Source of the DNA: Streptomyces sp. SCSIO 75703 | GTDB lineage: Bacteria; Actinomycetota; Actinomycetes; Streptomycetales; Streptomycetaceae | DNA length: 64,000 bases | Assembly (NCBI RefSeq): GCF_036607905.1 | Contig: NZ_CP144555.1 | Coordinates: 1,736,001 to 1,800,000, forward strand | Direction: 5' to 3' | Program-made: the position numbers and the translations under genes | Shown here: one piece after another, positions 9,534 to 18,102 of the stretch | Layout: every line of letters begins with the position of its first letter | Numbering within the stretch: the first letter of the stretch is position 1 | The notes under the pieces: generated by a model | What the model was told of the DNA's origin: nothing | The model's input: only the letters and a program-made list of their open reading frames with translations | The model's database searches: none

Positions 9534-10328
9534 ATGACCGACGCACGGGAACCGGCCGGCGACGGGGCACCCGCCCGGCGCGCGCCCGGCGCGCCCTGCT
9601 GGGTGAGCCTGATGGTGCACCGGCCCGCCGCGGCCCGGGAGTTCTACGGGGCCCTGTTCGGCTGGGAGTTCCGGCCCGGCCCGCAGCGCCTCGGGCCGTA
9701 CGCGCGGGCCGTGCTGGACGGACGGGTGGTGGCCGGGATCGGCCGGCTCCCCGCGGACCGCGTGCTGCCGGTCGCCTGGACGCCCTACCTCGCCTCCGAC
9801 GACGTCAACGAGACGGCGGAGTCGGTCCGCGTGTGCGGCGGCACGGTCGGCGTGGGGCCACTGGACGCGGACGAAGCCGGTCGCCTCCTGATCGGTTCCG
9901 ATCCCTCCGGTGCGGTTTTCGGCGTCTGGCAGGCGGCGGCGCACCTGGGCACCGACGTCTCCGGGGTGCCCGGGGCGCCGGTCTGGAACGAACTGCTGAC
10001 CTTCGAGTCGGCGGGCGTCGCCAAGTTCTACGAGCGCGTCTTCGGCCTGGAGGCGGAGCGCTCGCTCGGCGACGACGCGGTGACGCTGCGCCTCGGCGGC
10101 CGTCCGGTGGCGGGCATCCGCGGCATCGGCTCCGGCCTGCCCCGCGACCGGGGGCCGCACTGGGTGACGTACTTCGAGGTGGCCGACGCCGCCGACGCCG
10201 TCCGCCGCCTCCTCGACCTCGGCGGCCGGGTCCTCACCCCGGTCACCGAAACCCCGCGCGGCCTCCTCGCCAGGGCGGCCGACCCGGAGGGCGCCCGCTT
10301 CGTGCTGCTCCAGAGCGCGGGCCGCTGA
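9534..10328 (+). CDS. Tandem VOC (glyoxalase-fold) protein
   Basis: A 264-residue protein with two vicinal-oxygen-chelate modules. The first begins CWVSLMVHRPAAAREFYGALFGWEF and the second WNELLTFESAGVAKFYERVFGLEAE. Both show the FY...FGW/FGL pattern typical of the Streptomyces glyoxalase/bleomycin-resistance/hydroxylase group. No reaction can be inferred; the metal ligands are not obviously conserved in module 1. ATG with GGGAAGAGAG upstream; earlier in-frame codons lack family similarity. Ends 8 bases before the convergent, broken ATPase gene. Confidence 0.8.
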   Translation: MTDAREPAGDGAPARRAPGAPCWVSLMVHRPAAAREFYGALFGWEFRPGPQRLGPYARAVLDGRVVAGIGRLPADRVLPVAWTPYLASDDVNETAESVRVCGGTVGVGPLDADEAGRLLIGSDPSGAVFGVWQAAAHLGTDVSGVPGAPVWNELLTFESAGVAKFYERVFGLEAERSLGDDAVTLRLGGRPVAGIRGIGSGLPRDRGPHWVTYFEVADAADAVRRLLDLGGRVLTPVTETPRGLLARAADPEGARFVLLQSAGR

Positions 10329-10336
10329 CGCGGCGG

Positions 10337-10860
10337 TCAGGGCAGGGCGTACTCGGCCCAGACGACCTTCCCGGGCCCGCCGGGCCGGGGGTCGCACCCC
10401 CACCGGGTGGCGAGGTGCGCCACGATCAGCAGGCCCCGCCCGCCCTCCACGGGCTCCTCGGCGGGCCCCGGAGCGCCGGGACGGCGGGGCAGGCGTTCGG
10501 CGCGGGCGTCCGTGACCTCGATCCGTACGAGCCGGCCTCCCGGCGGGATCTCCAGCGCGAGGCGGAAGTCCCGGCCCGGGACACACCCGTGGCGCACGGC
10601 GTTCGCCGTCAGCTCCGCGACGATCAGCACCACCGCGTCGTGCGGGACGGTGCCGTACGGGACCCCCCACGCCTCCAGCCGCACCGCCGCCAGCCGCCGC
10701 CAGCCGCCGCGCGAGCCGGGCCCCGCGCGGGGTCGACGTGAAGCGCATCCCGAAGCTGCGGTCCGATGCGGGGGCGGAACCGGCGGCCGGGCCCTCGGTG
10801 TGATCGGCGGGGCCGGTGATGCCGGTGAGGTCTACGGGGTTCATGGGTTCGGTCGTCATG
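10337..10860 (-). pseudogene. Anti-sigma-type ATP-binding protein, disrupted by a 10-bp tandem duplication
   Basis: A GHKL ATPase of the RsbW/anti-sigma family typical of Streptomyces abaA-like loci, split into two frames. The 5' part (from MTTEPMNPVDL to FTSTPRGARLARRLAA) is open from 10860 and would run on out of frame. The 3' part (VRLEAWGVPYG to the stop) contains the N box AELTANAVRHG and the G box GGRGLLIV. The frames meet exactly at a 10-base tandem repeat (10684-10710). Removing one copy restores ...ARRLAAVRLEAWG..., the usual family junction. In this sequence the product would be truncated unless the repeat varies or the ribosome slips. Divergent from the XRE regulator. Confidence 0.85.
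10684..10710. repeat. 10-bp direct repeat, 2.7 copies, at the frameshift
   Basis: Unit CCGCCGCCAG at 10684-10693 and 10694-10703, with a 7-base partial third copy. The second unit adds 10 bases (one base out of frame) to the ATPase gene. Confidence 0.95.
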
Positions 10861-11006
10861 CCGACCACGGTCCCGCCGGTCGCGTAGCGTGACCAGTGAT
10901 TACGCAGCGACATCCGCCGTCTGTAGGCGGGGTGCGCCGGGTCGTAGGAGCGGTGGGCCGTGACGCGTTCGGCACGGGGGCGTTGGGCCGAGGAGGCGGT
11001 GAGGAC

Positions 11007-11933
11007 ATGACGGGACACGGGGATACGGCAGCGGGCGCCGGGACGGCTCCGGCGGAGCGCGGTGACGGCGCGCTGGTGAGCGCCGGAGACGGCTGGGACA
11101 ACGACGGCGGCGCCGCGCGGCGCCCGGAGGACGAGACAGGCCGGGGCGTCGTCGCGGCCTTCGGGCGGACCATGAAGACGCTGCGGCTCCGCCAGGGCCT
11201 GGAACGCGAGGAGTTCGGCAGACGGCTCGGCTACTCGGCGTCCACGGTGGCCGCGTTCGAGCAGGGGCGGCGCATCCCGTCGCCCCGCACGATCGAACGC
11301 GCCGACGAGGTCCTGGAGGCCGGCGGCCTGCTGTGCGTGTGGAAGGAACAGGTGGAGCGGGCCCAGTACCCGGTGTTCTTCCAGGGCATGGCGGCGCTGG
11401 AGAAGGAGGCCATCGAGCTGGTCGCCTACGACACCTTGGTGGTCAAGGGGCTGCTTCAGACGGAGGACTACATGCGGGCGCTGCTCAATATGCGACGTCC
11501 GCCTTTGCCCCAGGAGACCATTGAACAGCGAGTAGCAGCCCGAGTCGCTCGGCAGGTCATCTTCGAGCGGCAGCCGGCTCCGCTCCTGAGCTTCGTGATG
11601 GACGAGTCGGTGTTACGACGGTGGTACGGCGGACGGAACGTGTTGAAGGGTCAATTGGAGCATCTGCTCCTGAGTGGCCAGAAGCGCAACGTCGAGATCC
11701 AAGTGATGCCACTGCACAGCGAGGAAAGCGCAGGCGTCGACGGTCCGTTCACGGTTGTCACGCAGAAGGGCGGCAAGAAGTTCGTGTACGCAGAAGCCCA
11801 AGGAAACGGTGCTCTTCAGACCGACCAGGATCAGGCGGCTCTTGCCGCCGCCCGTTATGGGATCATCCGATCGCAGGCTCTCAGCCCGCGAGAGTCGCTG
11901 AAGTTCATCGAAGGGTTGCTGGGAGAGCTATGA
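11007..11933 (+). CDS. XRE regulator with DUF5753 domain (abaA-like/Scr1 family)
   Basis: A 308-residue regulator. A low-complexity leader (1-45) precedes a helix-turn-helix (about 50-105: LRLRQGLEREEFGRRLGYSA, TVAAFEQGRRIPS). The long DUF5753 domain follows, with EKEAIELVAYDTLVVKGLLQTEDY, RVAARVARQVIFER and the C-terminal ALSPRESLKFIEGLLGEL. Such regulators sit next to DUF397 genes and anti-sigma-type ATPases across Streptomyces (WhiJ/AbaA-like loci) and affect development and antibiotics. ATG with GTGAGG upstream; its TGA overlaps the first DUF397 ATG. The second half uses more AT-ending codons than its neighbours, hinting at an accessory origin. Confidence 0.88.
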   Translation: MTGHGDTAAGAGTAPAERGDGALVSAGDGWDNDGGAARRPEDETGRGVVAAFGRTMKTLRLRQGLEREEFGRRLGYSASTVAAFEQGRRIPSPRTIERADEVLEAGGLLCVWKEQVERAQYPVFFQGMAALEKEAIELVAYDTLVVKGLLQTEDYMRALLNMRRPPLPQETIEQRVAARVARQVIFERQPAPLLSFVMDESVLRRWYGGRNVLKGQLEHLLLSGQKRNVEIQVMPLHSEESAGVDGPFTVVTQKGGKKFVYAEAQGNGALQTDQDQAALAAARYGIIRSQALSPRESLKFIEGLLGEL

Positions 11934-12142
11934 ACACCGCTGAGTCCTCGACAGTTGCCTCCGGCCCCACCTGGTGCAAGAGCAGCTACAGCGGAGCGGA
12001 AGGGGGCGATTGCGTGGAGGTCGCCGCCGGAGCGGACGTCCGTGTGCGGGACTCCAAGGACGTCGGCGGGCCTGTCGTCGCCGTCTCGCGGGACGCCTGG
12101 ACGGGATTCCTCGCGCTCATACCGCCACCGCACCGCGACTGA
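11930..12142 (+). CDS. DUF397 protein 1
   Basis: A 70-residue DUF397 protein: TWCKSSYSGAEGGDCVEVAAGADVRVRDSKD, then VVAVSRDAWTGFLALI. DUF397 proteins are small, act with the neighbouring XRE regulator and probably bind or modulate it; no enzymatic motif is present. The start ATG overlaps the regulator stop (ATGA), so translation is coupled. First of three tandem copies. Its ligand-like Cys appears as TWCKS, where copies 2 and 3 have WFKS. Confidence 0.88.
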   Translation: MNTAESSTVASGPTWCKSSYSGAEGGDCVEVAAGADVRVRDSKDVGGPVVAVSRDAWTGFLALIPPPHRD

Positions 12143-12179
12143 GACACGCGGCGTCCGCCGAAACGCTCCGGAGGAAGTC

Positions 12180-12377
12180 ATGAACACCACCGAGCCCTCA
12201 GCATGGTTCAAGAGCAGCCACAGCGGCACCGAAGGCGGCGAATGCGTAGAGGTTGCGGCTGCCACGGCGGTTGTGCATGTCCGGGACTCCAAAGCCGTCG
12301 GTGGGCCCGTTGTTGCCGTCTCGCGTAGCGCCTGGGCGGGGTTCCTCGGGCTTGTGTCGTCGCAGCCGCGCGGGTGA
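12180..12377 (+). CDS. DUF397 protein 2
   Basis: A 65-residue DUF397 protein (WFKSSHSGTEGGECVEVAA..., VHVRDSKAVGGPVVAVSRSAWAGFLGLV). ATG preceded by CCGGAGGAAG, an unusually good ribosome site, 37 bases after copy 1. A 32-base stretch (12204-12235) is identical to copy 3, while its middle (AAATAVVHV) is unlike either neighbour. Function unknown beyond association with the XRE regulator. Confidence 0.87.
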   Translation: MNTTEPSAWFKSSHSGTEGGECVEVAAATAVVHVRDSKAVGGPVVAVSRSAWAGFLGLVSSQPRG

Positions 12378-12386
12378 GGGAGAGGT

Positions 12387-12584
12387 ATGGAGACCGCCGA
12401 AGGTACGTCCTGGTTCAAGAGCAGCCACAGCGGCACCGAAGGTGGGGATTGTGTCGAGGTCGCCGCCGGAGTGGGCGTCCGTGTGCGGGATTCCAAGAAT
12501 GTCGGCGGGCCCGTCCTCGTCGTCTCGCGGAATGTGTGGCGTCGGTTTCTCCGGCTCGCGGTGGGTGGGCCCGTCAGTCCGTGA
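12387..12584 (+). CDS. DUF397 protein 3
   Basis: A 65-residue DUF397 protein. The N-terminal half is nearly identical at DNA level to copy 2 (32-base identity at 12411-12442), while the second half (EVAAGVGVRVRDSKNVGGPV) resembles copy 1, giving a mosaic. GGGAGAGG precedes the ATG, 9 bases after copy 2. The last 11 bases overlap the convergent thymidine kinase gene. The final residues (FLRLAVGGPVSP) diverge from the other copies. Confidence 0.87.
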   Translation: METAEGTSWFKSSHSGTEGGDCVEVAAGVGVRVRDSKNVGGPVLVVSRNVWRRFLRLAVGGPVSP

Positions 12585-13224
12585 CGATGGGGAGGACGTC
12601 CGGGGAGAGGGCCGCCGCCCGCGCCGTGGCCGCCGTGGTGCGGCGGCTGTGGTGGCGGCGGCACAGGACCTCGTAGCCGATCTCGTCCACCGAGTCGGTG
12701 ACGTCCCCGACCACCACCTGCGCGCCCTCGACCACCATCACCCCGCCGACCGTACGGGCGTTGTGCGTCGCGCGGGCCCCGCACCAGCACAGGGCCTCCA
12801 CCTGGAGCACCTCGACACGGTCGGCGAGTTCGACCAGCCGCTGGGAGCCGGGGAACAGCTTGGTGCGGAAGTCGGTGGTGATGCCGAAGGCGTAGACGTC
12901 GATGTCGAGGTCGTCGACGACGCGGGCGAGCTGGTCGATCTGGTCCGGCGCGAGGAACTGCGCCTCGTCCGCGATCACGTAGTCCGCGCGGCCACCCCGC
13001 GAGAGGTGGTCGACGACGTGGGCGTAGAGGTCCTGGCCCTCCTCGACCTCCGCCGCGTCGGTGACCAGACCGAGGCGTGAGGAGAGCTTGCCCTCGCCCG
13101 CGCGGTCGTTGCGGGTGAAGATGAGCCCGGCCAGTCCGCGCGCGGAGCGGTTGTGCTCGATCTGGAGAGCCAGTGTCGACTTCCCGCAGTCCATCGTTCC
13201 GGAGAAGAACACCAGCTCGGGCAT
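12574..13224 (-). CDS. tdk: Thymidine kinase (type II)
   Basis: A 216-residue type II thymidine kinase that phosphorylates thymidine to dTMP in the salvage pathway. Walker A is SGTMDCGKST (8-17), followed by DEAQF (base-loop Asp-Glu), and the zinc-binding pairs CWCGARATH and CRRHH near the C terminus. ATG start gives the family N terminus MPELVFFSG. The 3' end overlaps DUF397 copy 3 by 11 bases. It lies 47 bases downstream of the alkaline-phosphatase-fold gene and may be co-transcribed with it. Confidence 0.93.
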   Translation of the reverse strand: MPELVFFSGTMDCGKSTLALQIEHNRSARGLAGLIFTRNDRAGEGKLSSRLGLVTDAAEVEEGQDLYAHVVDHLSRGGRADYVIADEAQFLAPDQIDQLARVVDDLDIDVYAFGITTDFRTKLFPGSQRLVELADRVEVLQVEALCWCGARATHNARTVGGVMVVEGAQVVVGDVTDSVDEIGYEVLCRRHHSRRTTAATARAAALSPDVLPIVTD

Positions 13225-13271
13225 GACAGGTCGGGCACCTTTCGGCGTGGGAGGGGACGGCCGGGGCAGGG

Positions 13272-14465
13272 TCAGGAGCGTACTTCGAGCAGCGGGACGA
13301 ACTGCTCGGCGGGGGTCATCGAGCCGTGGTTGCCCACCATCGCCGACTCGTTCGGCTCCCGTTCTGACGCGATGATCAGGACGTCGTCGCGGGCGGCGGC
13401 GACCACGTCGCCGATCCGGTCGCGGACCCGCGCCTCGACCCGCGGGCCGAACCAGCCCGCGTCGATCGCCTCGTCGCGGGAGGCGACCCAGAAGCGTTCG
13501 CCGAGCACCTCGCGCCAGCAGGCCAGCACGTCGCCGGCGGCACCGGGTACCGCGTAGGCGTGCCGGGCACGGCCCTCGCCGCCGAGGAGGGCGACGCCGG
13601 CGCGCAGCTCCCAGTCCTCGTCGAAGTCGAGGCGGTGGTCCTCGTCGAAGGGCACGTCGACCATGCCGTGGTCGGCGGTGACGTAGAGCGCGCTGCGCGG
13701 GGGCAGTTGCTCGGCGAGGCGCCGGACCAGTCCGTCGACGTGGGAGAGCCGGCCGCGCCACTCGTCGGAGTCGACGCCGTAGCGGTGGCCCGCGCCGTCC
13801 ACCTCGGCGTAGTACGTGTAGACCAACGCGCGGTCGGCGTCGGCCAGTTGCCGGGCGGCGAGATCCATCCGGTCCTCGCCCGAGAGGCGGCCGTGGAAGG
13901 TGCCGCCGCTGAGCGCGACCCGGGTGAGCGGGGTGGTCTCGAAGGCGGGCGAGGAGACCTGGGCGGCGTGCGCCCCGGCGGCGTGGGCGAGCCGGAAGAC
14001 GGTGGGGTGGGGCTGCCAGAGGGCGGGCTCGGTCCACGGCTGCCAGCGGAGCTGGTTCATCAGCGCGCCGGTGTCCGGGTTGCGCACGGTGTAGCCGAGC
14101 AGGCCGTGCGCGCCGGGCACCTGGCCGGTGCCGACGGAGGCGAGGGAGGTCGCCGTGGTCGCCGGGAACCCGGCGGTGACCGGCCGGCCGGTGCCGCCCC
14201 GGGAACTCGCCAGCAGCGAGGTCATGAAGGGGGCCTCGGCGGGGTGGGCGCGGAGCTGTTCCCAGCCGAGGCCGTCGATCAGGAAGACGCAGTTGCGGTC
14301 GGCGGGGGCCAGGTCCGTGATGCCAGCGGTCATGCCGGGCACGCCCATGCCGGCGGCGAGCGTCGGCAGCAGGTCGGCGAGGGAGCCGGTGCCGTACTCG
14401 GGCACCGGGGCCGAGGCGACGGGCAGCGGTTCCGGGTGGGTGTCCCAGGCGGCGGGCTGCGCCAT
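13272..14465 (-). CDS. Alkaline-phosphatase-superfamily protein (nucleotide pyrophosphatase/phosphodiesterase-like)
   Basis: A 397-residue protein with metal-binding and nucleophile patterns of the type I phosphodiesterase/NPP branch: FLIDGLGWEQL, TAGFPATTATSLASVGTG (Thr nucleophile region), YYAEVDGAGHRYGVDS, YVTADHGMVDVP and GNHGSM. The Asp/His ligands appear intact. The substrate is unknown. No signal peptide, so it is probably cytoplasmic. Its ATG overlaps the stop of the upstream DUF5998 gene by one base (TGATG), so the pair is translationally coupled, with thymidine kinase possibly third in the unit. Confidence 0.85.
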   Translation of the reverse strand: MAQPAAWDTHPEPLPVASAPVPEYGTGSLADLLPTLAAGMGVPGMTAGITDLAPADRNCVFLIDGLGWEQLRAHPAEAPFMTSLLASSRGGTGRPVTAGFPATTATSLASVGTGQVPGAHGLLGYTVRNPDTGALMNQLRWQPWTEPALWQPHPTVFRLAHAAGAHAAQVSSPAFETTPLTRVALSGGTFHGRLSGEDRMDLAARQLADADRALVYTYYAEVDGAGHRYGVDSDEWRGRLSHVDGLVRRLAEQLPPRSALYVTADHGMVDVPFDEDHRLDFDEDWELRAGVALLGGEGRARHAYAVPGAAGDVLACWREVLGERFWVASRDEAIDAGWFGPRVEARVRDRIGDVVAAARDDVLIIASEREPNESAMVGNHGSMTPAEQFVPLLEVRS

Positions 14466-15052
14466 CAGCGGGCGGGGTCCGTGGTCGCCTCGGACAGGGC
14501 CTGGGCGAAGGTGAGCGCCTGGCGCACCGTCTCCGGCCCGTCGCCCGCCTCGCTGACGCGCAGGCTGAGGTCGTCGGCGGTGGAGCTGCCGGTGTAGCCG
14601 TGGTCGGCCTCGCAGTTGGGGTCGCCGCAGGCGGCGGGCTCCAGGTCGAGGCGGGAGACGGCGCCCCAGCCGATGGTGAGCACGATCTCCCGGGGCAGGG
14701 TGCCCGGGGTGTACTGCTCGGGGTTGGCGACGACGCGGCTGACCACGATGGACGAGATCCGGCCGAGCTTGACCGACTCGGTGGACGTGGTCGCGTAGGG
14801 CGTCGGCGAGGTGTCGTCGGCGGCCTGCTCGTCGGTGTGGCTGACGATGAAGCGGTTGCCGGTGAGCACGAGCACCGTCACGTGACGGCGCACCTCGTTC
14901 TGGTCGAACGTCGTCTCCTGGTGGACCAGGTACGACCGAACCGGCTCGCCGCCCACGGCGGCTTCCACCGCCTCGGCCACGAGGGCCGGGTAGTAACCAC
15001 TGCGTTCGATCGCCGCGCGCAGCCCCTGGGTCGTCGTACTGGTCTTGGCCAT
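14465..15052 (-). CDS. DUF5998 family protein
   Basis: A 195-residue conserved actinobacterial protein of unknown function (MAKTSTTTQGLRAAIERSGYY...). It has a soluble alpha/beta pattern, a CGDPNCEADHGY segment with two Cys and a His that could bind metal, and no membrane helix. ATG at this position has TAGGATGG about 9 bases upstream; another ATG 9 bases earlier would sit too close to that site. Overlaps the following phosphodiesterase-like gene by one base. Confidence 0.8.
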   Translation of the reverse strand: MAKTSTTTQGLRAAIERSGYYPALVAEAVEAAVGGEPVRSYLVHQETTFDQNEVRRHVTVLVLTGNRFIVSHTDEQAADDTSPTPYATTSTESVKLGRISSIVVSRVVANPEQYTPGTLPREIVLTIGWGAVSRLDLEPAACGDPNCEADHGYTGSSTADDLSLRVSEAGDGPETVRQALTFAQALSEATTDPAR

Positions 15053-15123
15053 GCGGTCCATCCTACGGTGGCGTGCCGACTGCGCGGGACGCTCGTGCCG
15101 TCTCCGTGCCCGTCCGTGTGCGC

Positions 15124-17964
15124 TCAGTACGCCGGGAGGGTCCGGGGACCGAGGTCGTCCCTGGCCGGCGGGGGTGCGAGGCGGACGGCGGCGCCGAGGA
15201 CGCTCAGCCCGTGCGGGGCGACGACGACGGGCTCCAGGGTCACCGCGACGACCTCCGGATGGTCGTCCACCAGCCGCGAGACGCGCAGCAGCAGCTCTTC
15301 CAGCGCGGGGGTGTCGACGGGGGCGGAGCCGCGCCAGCCGAAGAGGAGCGGGGCGGTGCGGACGGCGCGGACCAGGGTGGCGGCCTCCCGATCGGTGACC
15401 GGTATCAGCCGGTGGGCGGTGTCGCCGAGGAGCTGGGTGGCGGCCCCGGCGAGGCCGAAGGAGAGCACCGCCCCGGCCGCGGGGTCGATGACGGCGCGGA
15501 CGACGGTGTCCACGCCGCGCGGGGCCATCCGCTGGACCACCGGCCGCAGTTCCCCGGGCGGGCCGAACAGCTCGGTCAGCTCGGTGTACGCCCGGCGCAG
15601 TTGCTCCTCGTCGGCGAGGTCGAGGCGCACGCCGCCGAGGTCGGCGCGGTGGCGCAGGTGCGGGGCGGTGGCCTTGAGGGCGACCGGGTAGCCGAGGGCG
15701 CGGGCGGCGGCGACGGCCGCGTCGGGGGCGGGGGCGGGCAGGGCGCGGTGGACGTGGACGCCGTACCGGGCGAGGAGGTCGCAGGTCTGGTCGGTGGAGA
15801 GGGTGAGCCCCTGGCCGCGGGCGAGGTGGCCCTCGATCAGGGCGGCGGCGCCCTTCTCGTCGATGTCCTCGTACTCCGGCACCTTGCCGGGGTCGGCGGC
15901 CTCGCGCCGCCACCGGGCGTAGGAGACGGCCTCGGCGAGGGCGCGGACGGCGCGTTCGGCGGCGGGGTAGGCCGGGATGAGGTGGGCGCCGTCGGGGGCG
16001 GGGACGGCGGGGTGCCCGGCGGGGGCGGGGCGGGAGTCGTCGGGGGCGGCGGCCTGCGGGGCGGTGCTCGCGGCGGCGGACAGGGCCTCGGCGAGGCCGC
16101 CCAGCTCGACGTGGACGACGAGGACCGGCTTGCCGGGGAGGGTGGCCGCGGCCGACCGCAGGGCCTCGGCGAGGGCGGCGTCCCCGGCCGAGCCCTCCCC
16201 CAGCGTCGGGATGGCGGTGACCACCACGGCGTCGCTGGTGTCGTCGGCGAGGGCCCGGGAGAGCGCGGCGTGGAAGTCGGCCGGCGAGGCGGCCGTGGTC
16301 AGGTCCTGCGGGGGCTGCGGGCGCAGTCCCTCCGAGAGGCAGGCGTCGTAGGTGAGCAGGCCGAGCGACTCGGAGTTCCCGAGGATCGCCACCCGCGGGC
16401 CGGCGGGCAGCGGCTGCCGGGCGAGGAGGAGGCCGGCGTCGACCAGCTCGGTGATGGTGTCGACGCGGATCACACCGGCCTGCCGCAGCAGCGCGGAGAC
16501 GGTGGCGTGCGGCAGCCGGGTCGCGCGCACGGCGTGGCCCTGGGGCGCGGCGCCGCCGTGCCGGGCGCCCTGCACCACCACCAGGGGTTTGGCGGCGGCG
16601 GTGCGCCGGGCGAGGCGGGTGAACTTGCGGGGATTGCGGATCGACTCCAGGTACATCAGGGCGACGTCCGTGTCCGGGTCGTCGTACCAGTACTGGAGGA
16701 CGTCGTTCCCGGAGACGTCGGCCCGGTTGCCGCAGGAGACGAAGGTGGAGACGCCGGTGACGCCGGTCACCCCGCCGCCGCGCCGCTGGATGCGGGAGAG
16801 CAGGGCGATGCCGATGGCGCCGGACTGGGCGAACAGGCCGATGCGGCCGGCGCGGGGCATCTCGGGGGCGAGGGAGGCGTTGAGCCGGATGCCGGGGGCG
16901 GTGTTGATCACGCCGAAGGCGTTGGGCCCGATGACGCGCATGCCGTACGAGCGCGCCTGGCGCACCAGGGCGCGCTGGCGCTCGCGTCCCTCGGGTCCGC
17001 TCTCCGCGTATCCTGCGGAGATCACGACGAGGCCCTGGACGCCGTGTTCACCGCAGTCGGCGACGGCCTCGGGGACCTGGGCGGCGGGCACGGTGATCAC
17101 GGCGAGGTCGACGGGGCCGTCGATCTCGCGGACGAAGCGGTGGGCGGGGACGCCGTCCAGCTCCTCCAGGTCCTCGGGGAAGGCGTGGTTCACCGCGTGC
17201 AGGCGGCCGGTGAAGCCGGCCCCGCGCAGGTTGTCCAGGAGGCCGCGGCCGACGCCGCCGGGGGCGCGGCCGGTGCCGACGACGGCGACGGAGCCGGGCT
17301 GGAGCAGGCGCTGCACGGAGCGGGCCTCGGCGCGGTGCTCGCGCGCGTACTGCACGGCGAGGGAGCGGTCGGTCGGTTCGAGGTCGAATTCGAGGTGGAC
17401 GACGCCGTCCTCGAAGCTGCGCTTCTGCGTGTAGCCGGCGTCCGTGAACACCTTGATCATCTTGGTGTTGGCGGGCAGCACCTCGGCGGCGAAGCGGCGG
17501 ATGCCGCGCTCGCGGGCGACGGCGGCGATGTGTTCCAGCAGGGCGGAGGCGACGCCGCGGCCCTGGTGGGCGTCCTGGACCAGGAAGGCGACCTCGGCCT
17601 CGTCGGAGACGGGGGGCGGGGGACCGCCGCCGGGGGCGGGGCGGGAGGAGGCGGGTGTTCCGCCGGCGCCGATCCGGTCGTAGCGTACGGTGGCGATGAA
17701 CTCGCCGCCGATCGTGGCCGCGAGTCCCACCCGGTCCACGAAGTCGTGGTGGGTGAAGCGGTGGACGTCCTTGGCGGACAGGCGAGGGTACGGCGCGAAG
17801 AAGCGGTAGTACTTCGACTCGTCGGAGACCTGCTCATAGAAGCTGATCAGGCGCTCCGCGTCATCAACGGTGATGGGGCGGACGCGTGCGGTGCCGCCGT
17901 CGCGCAGCACCACGTCGGCCTCCCAGTGGGCGGGGTACTCGTGCCGGTCCGGCGAGGTCTGCAT
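15124..17964 (-). CDS. GNAT-acyl-CoA synthetase (ADP-forming) fusion, PatA-like protein acyltransferase
   Basis: A 946-residue multidomain protein. The N-terminal GNAT domain (about 18-195) has the acetyl-CoA loop QDAHQGRGVASALLEH. A CoA-binding Rossmann domain starts near 218 (SVAVVGTGRAPGGVGRGLLDNL), followed by succinyl-CoA-ligase-like domains (VIGPNAFGVIN, GLFAQSGAIGIALL), and an ATP-grasp domain ends the protein (from about 730). The GNAT-first order matches S. lividans PatA, which acetylates acyl-CoA synthetases, and is the reverse of Salmonella Pat. Whether the synthetase half is active is not decidable here. ATG start is uncertain because the ribosome site is weak. Confidence 0.88.
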   Translation of the reverse strand: MQTSPDRHEYPAHWEADVVLRDGGTARVRPITVDDAERLISFYEQVSDESKYYRFFAPYPRLSAKDVHRFTHHDFVDRVGLAATIGGEFIATVRYDRIGAGGTPASSRPAPGGGPPPPVSDEAEVAFLVQDAHQGRGVASALLEHIAAVARERGIRRFAAEVLPANTKMIKVFTDAGYTQKRSFEDGVVHLEFDLEPTDRSLAVQYAREHRAEARSVQRLLQPGSVAVVGTGRAPGGVGRGLLDNLRGAGFTGRLHAVNHAFPEDLEELDGVPAHRFVREIDGPVDLAVITVPAAQVPEAVADCGEHGVQGLVVISAGYAESGPEGRERQRALVRQARSYGMRVIGPNAFGVINTAPGIRLNASLAPEMPRAGRIGLFAQSGAIGIALLSRIQRRGGGVTGVTGVSTFVSCGNRADVSGNDVLQYWYDDPDTDVALMYLESIRNPRKFTRLARRTAAAKPLVVVQGARHGGAAPQGHAVRATRLPHATVSALLRQAGVIRVDTITELVDAGLLLARQPLPAGPRVAILGNSESLGLLTYDACLSEGLRPQPPQDLTTAASPADFHAALSRALADDTSDAVVVTAIPTLGEGSAGDAALAEALRSAAATLPGKPVLVVHVELGGLAEALSAAASTAPQAAAPDDSRPAPAGHPAVPAPDGAHLIPAYPAAERAVRALAEAVSYARWRREAADPGKVPEYEDIDEKGAAALIEGHLARGQGLTLSTDQTCDLLARYGVHVHRALPAPAPDAAVAAARALGYPVALKATAPHLRHRADLGGVRLDLADEEQLRRAYTELTELFGPPGELRPVVQRMAPRGVDTVVRAVIDPAAGAVLSFGLAGAATQLLGDTAHRLIPVTDREAATLVRAVRTAPLLFGWRGSAPVDTPALEELLLRVSRLVDDHPEVVAVTLEPVVVAPHGLSVLGAAVRLAPPPARDDLGPRTLPAY

Positions 17965-18102
17965 GGGCCCCAGCGTACGGCTCGCGTACGACAGGGGCGC
18001 CGGGCAGGCCGTGGAGGACGGAAGACCGGACCGAGGCCGCGGTCCGGGCGCCACCCCGGCGGGCGCCGCACGCCCGTCCGGAGCCGCTTCACGATATGGG
18101 AA

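Noticed and set aside
7188..11018. A 1276-codon open frame on the minus strand
   Set aside because: It runs antisense to sepH and the VOC gene and through several other genes. Only its first part coincides with a real gene (the 5' half of the broken ATPase); the rest has no domain and a composition typical of GC-rich antisense frames.
10337..12584. Classical toxin-antitoxin or phage-defence island
   Set aside because: The XRE plus DUF397 genes are sometimes labelled antitoxin-like, but no toxin, nuclease or defence ATPase is present; the abaA-like developmental locus explains the set better.
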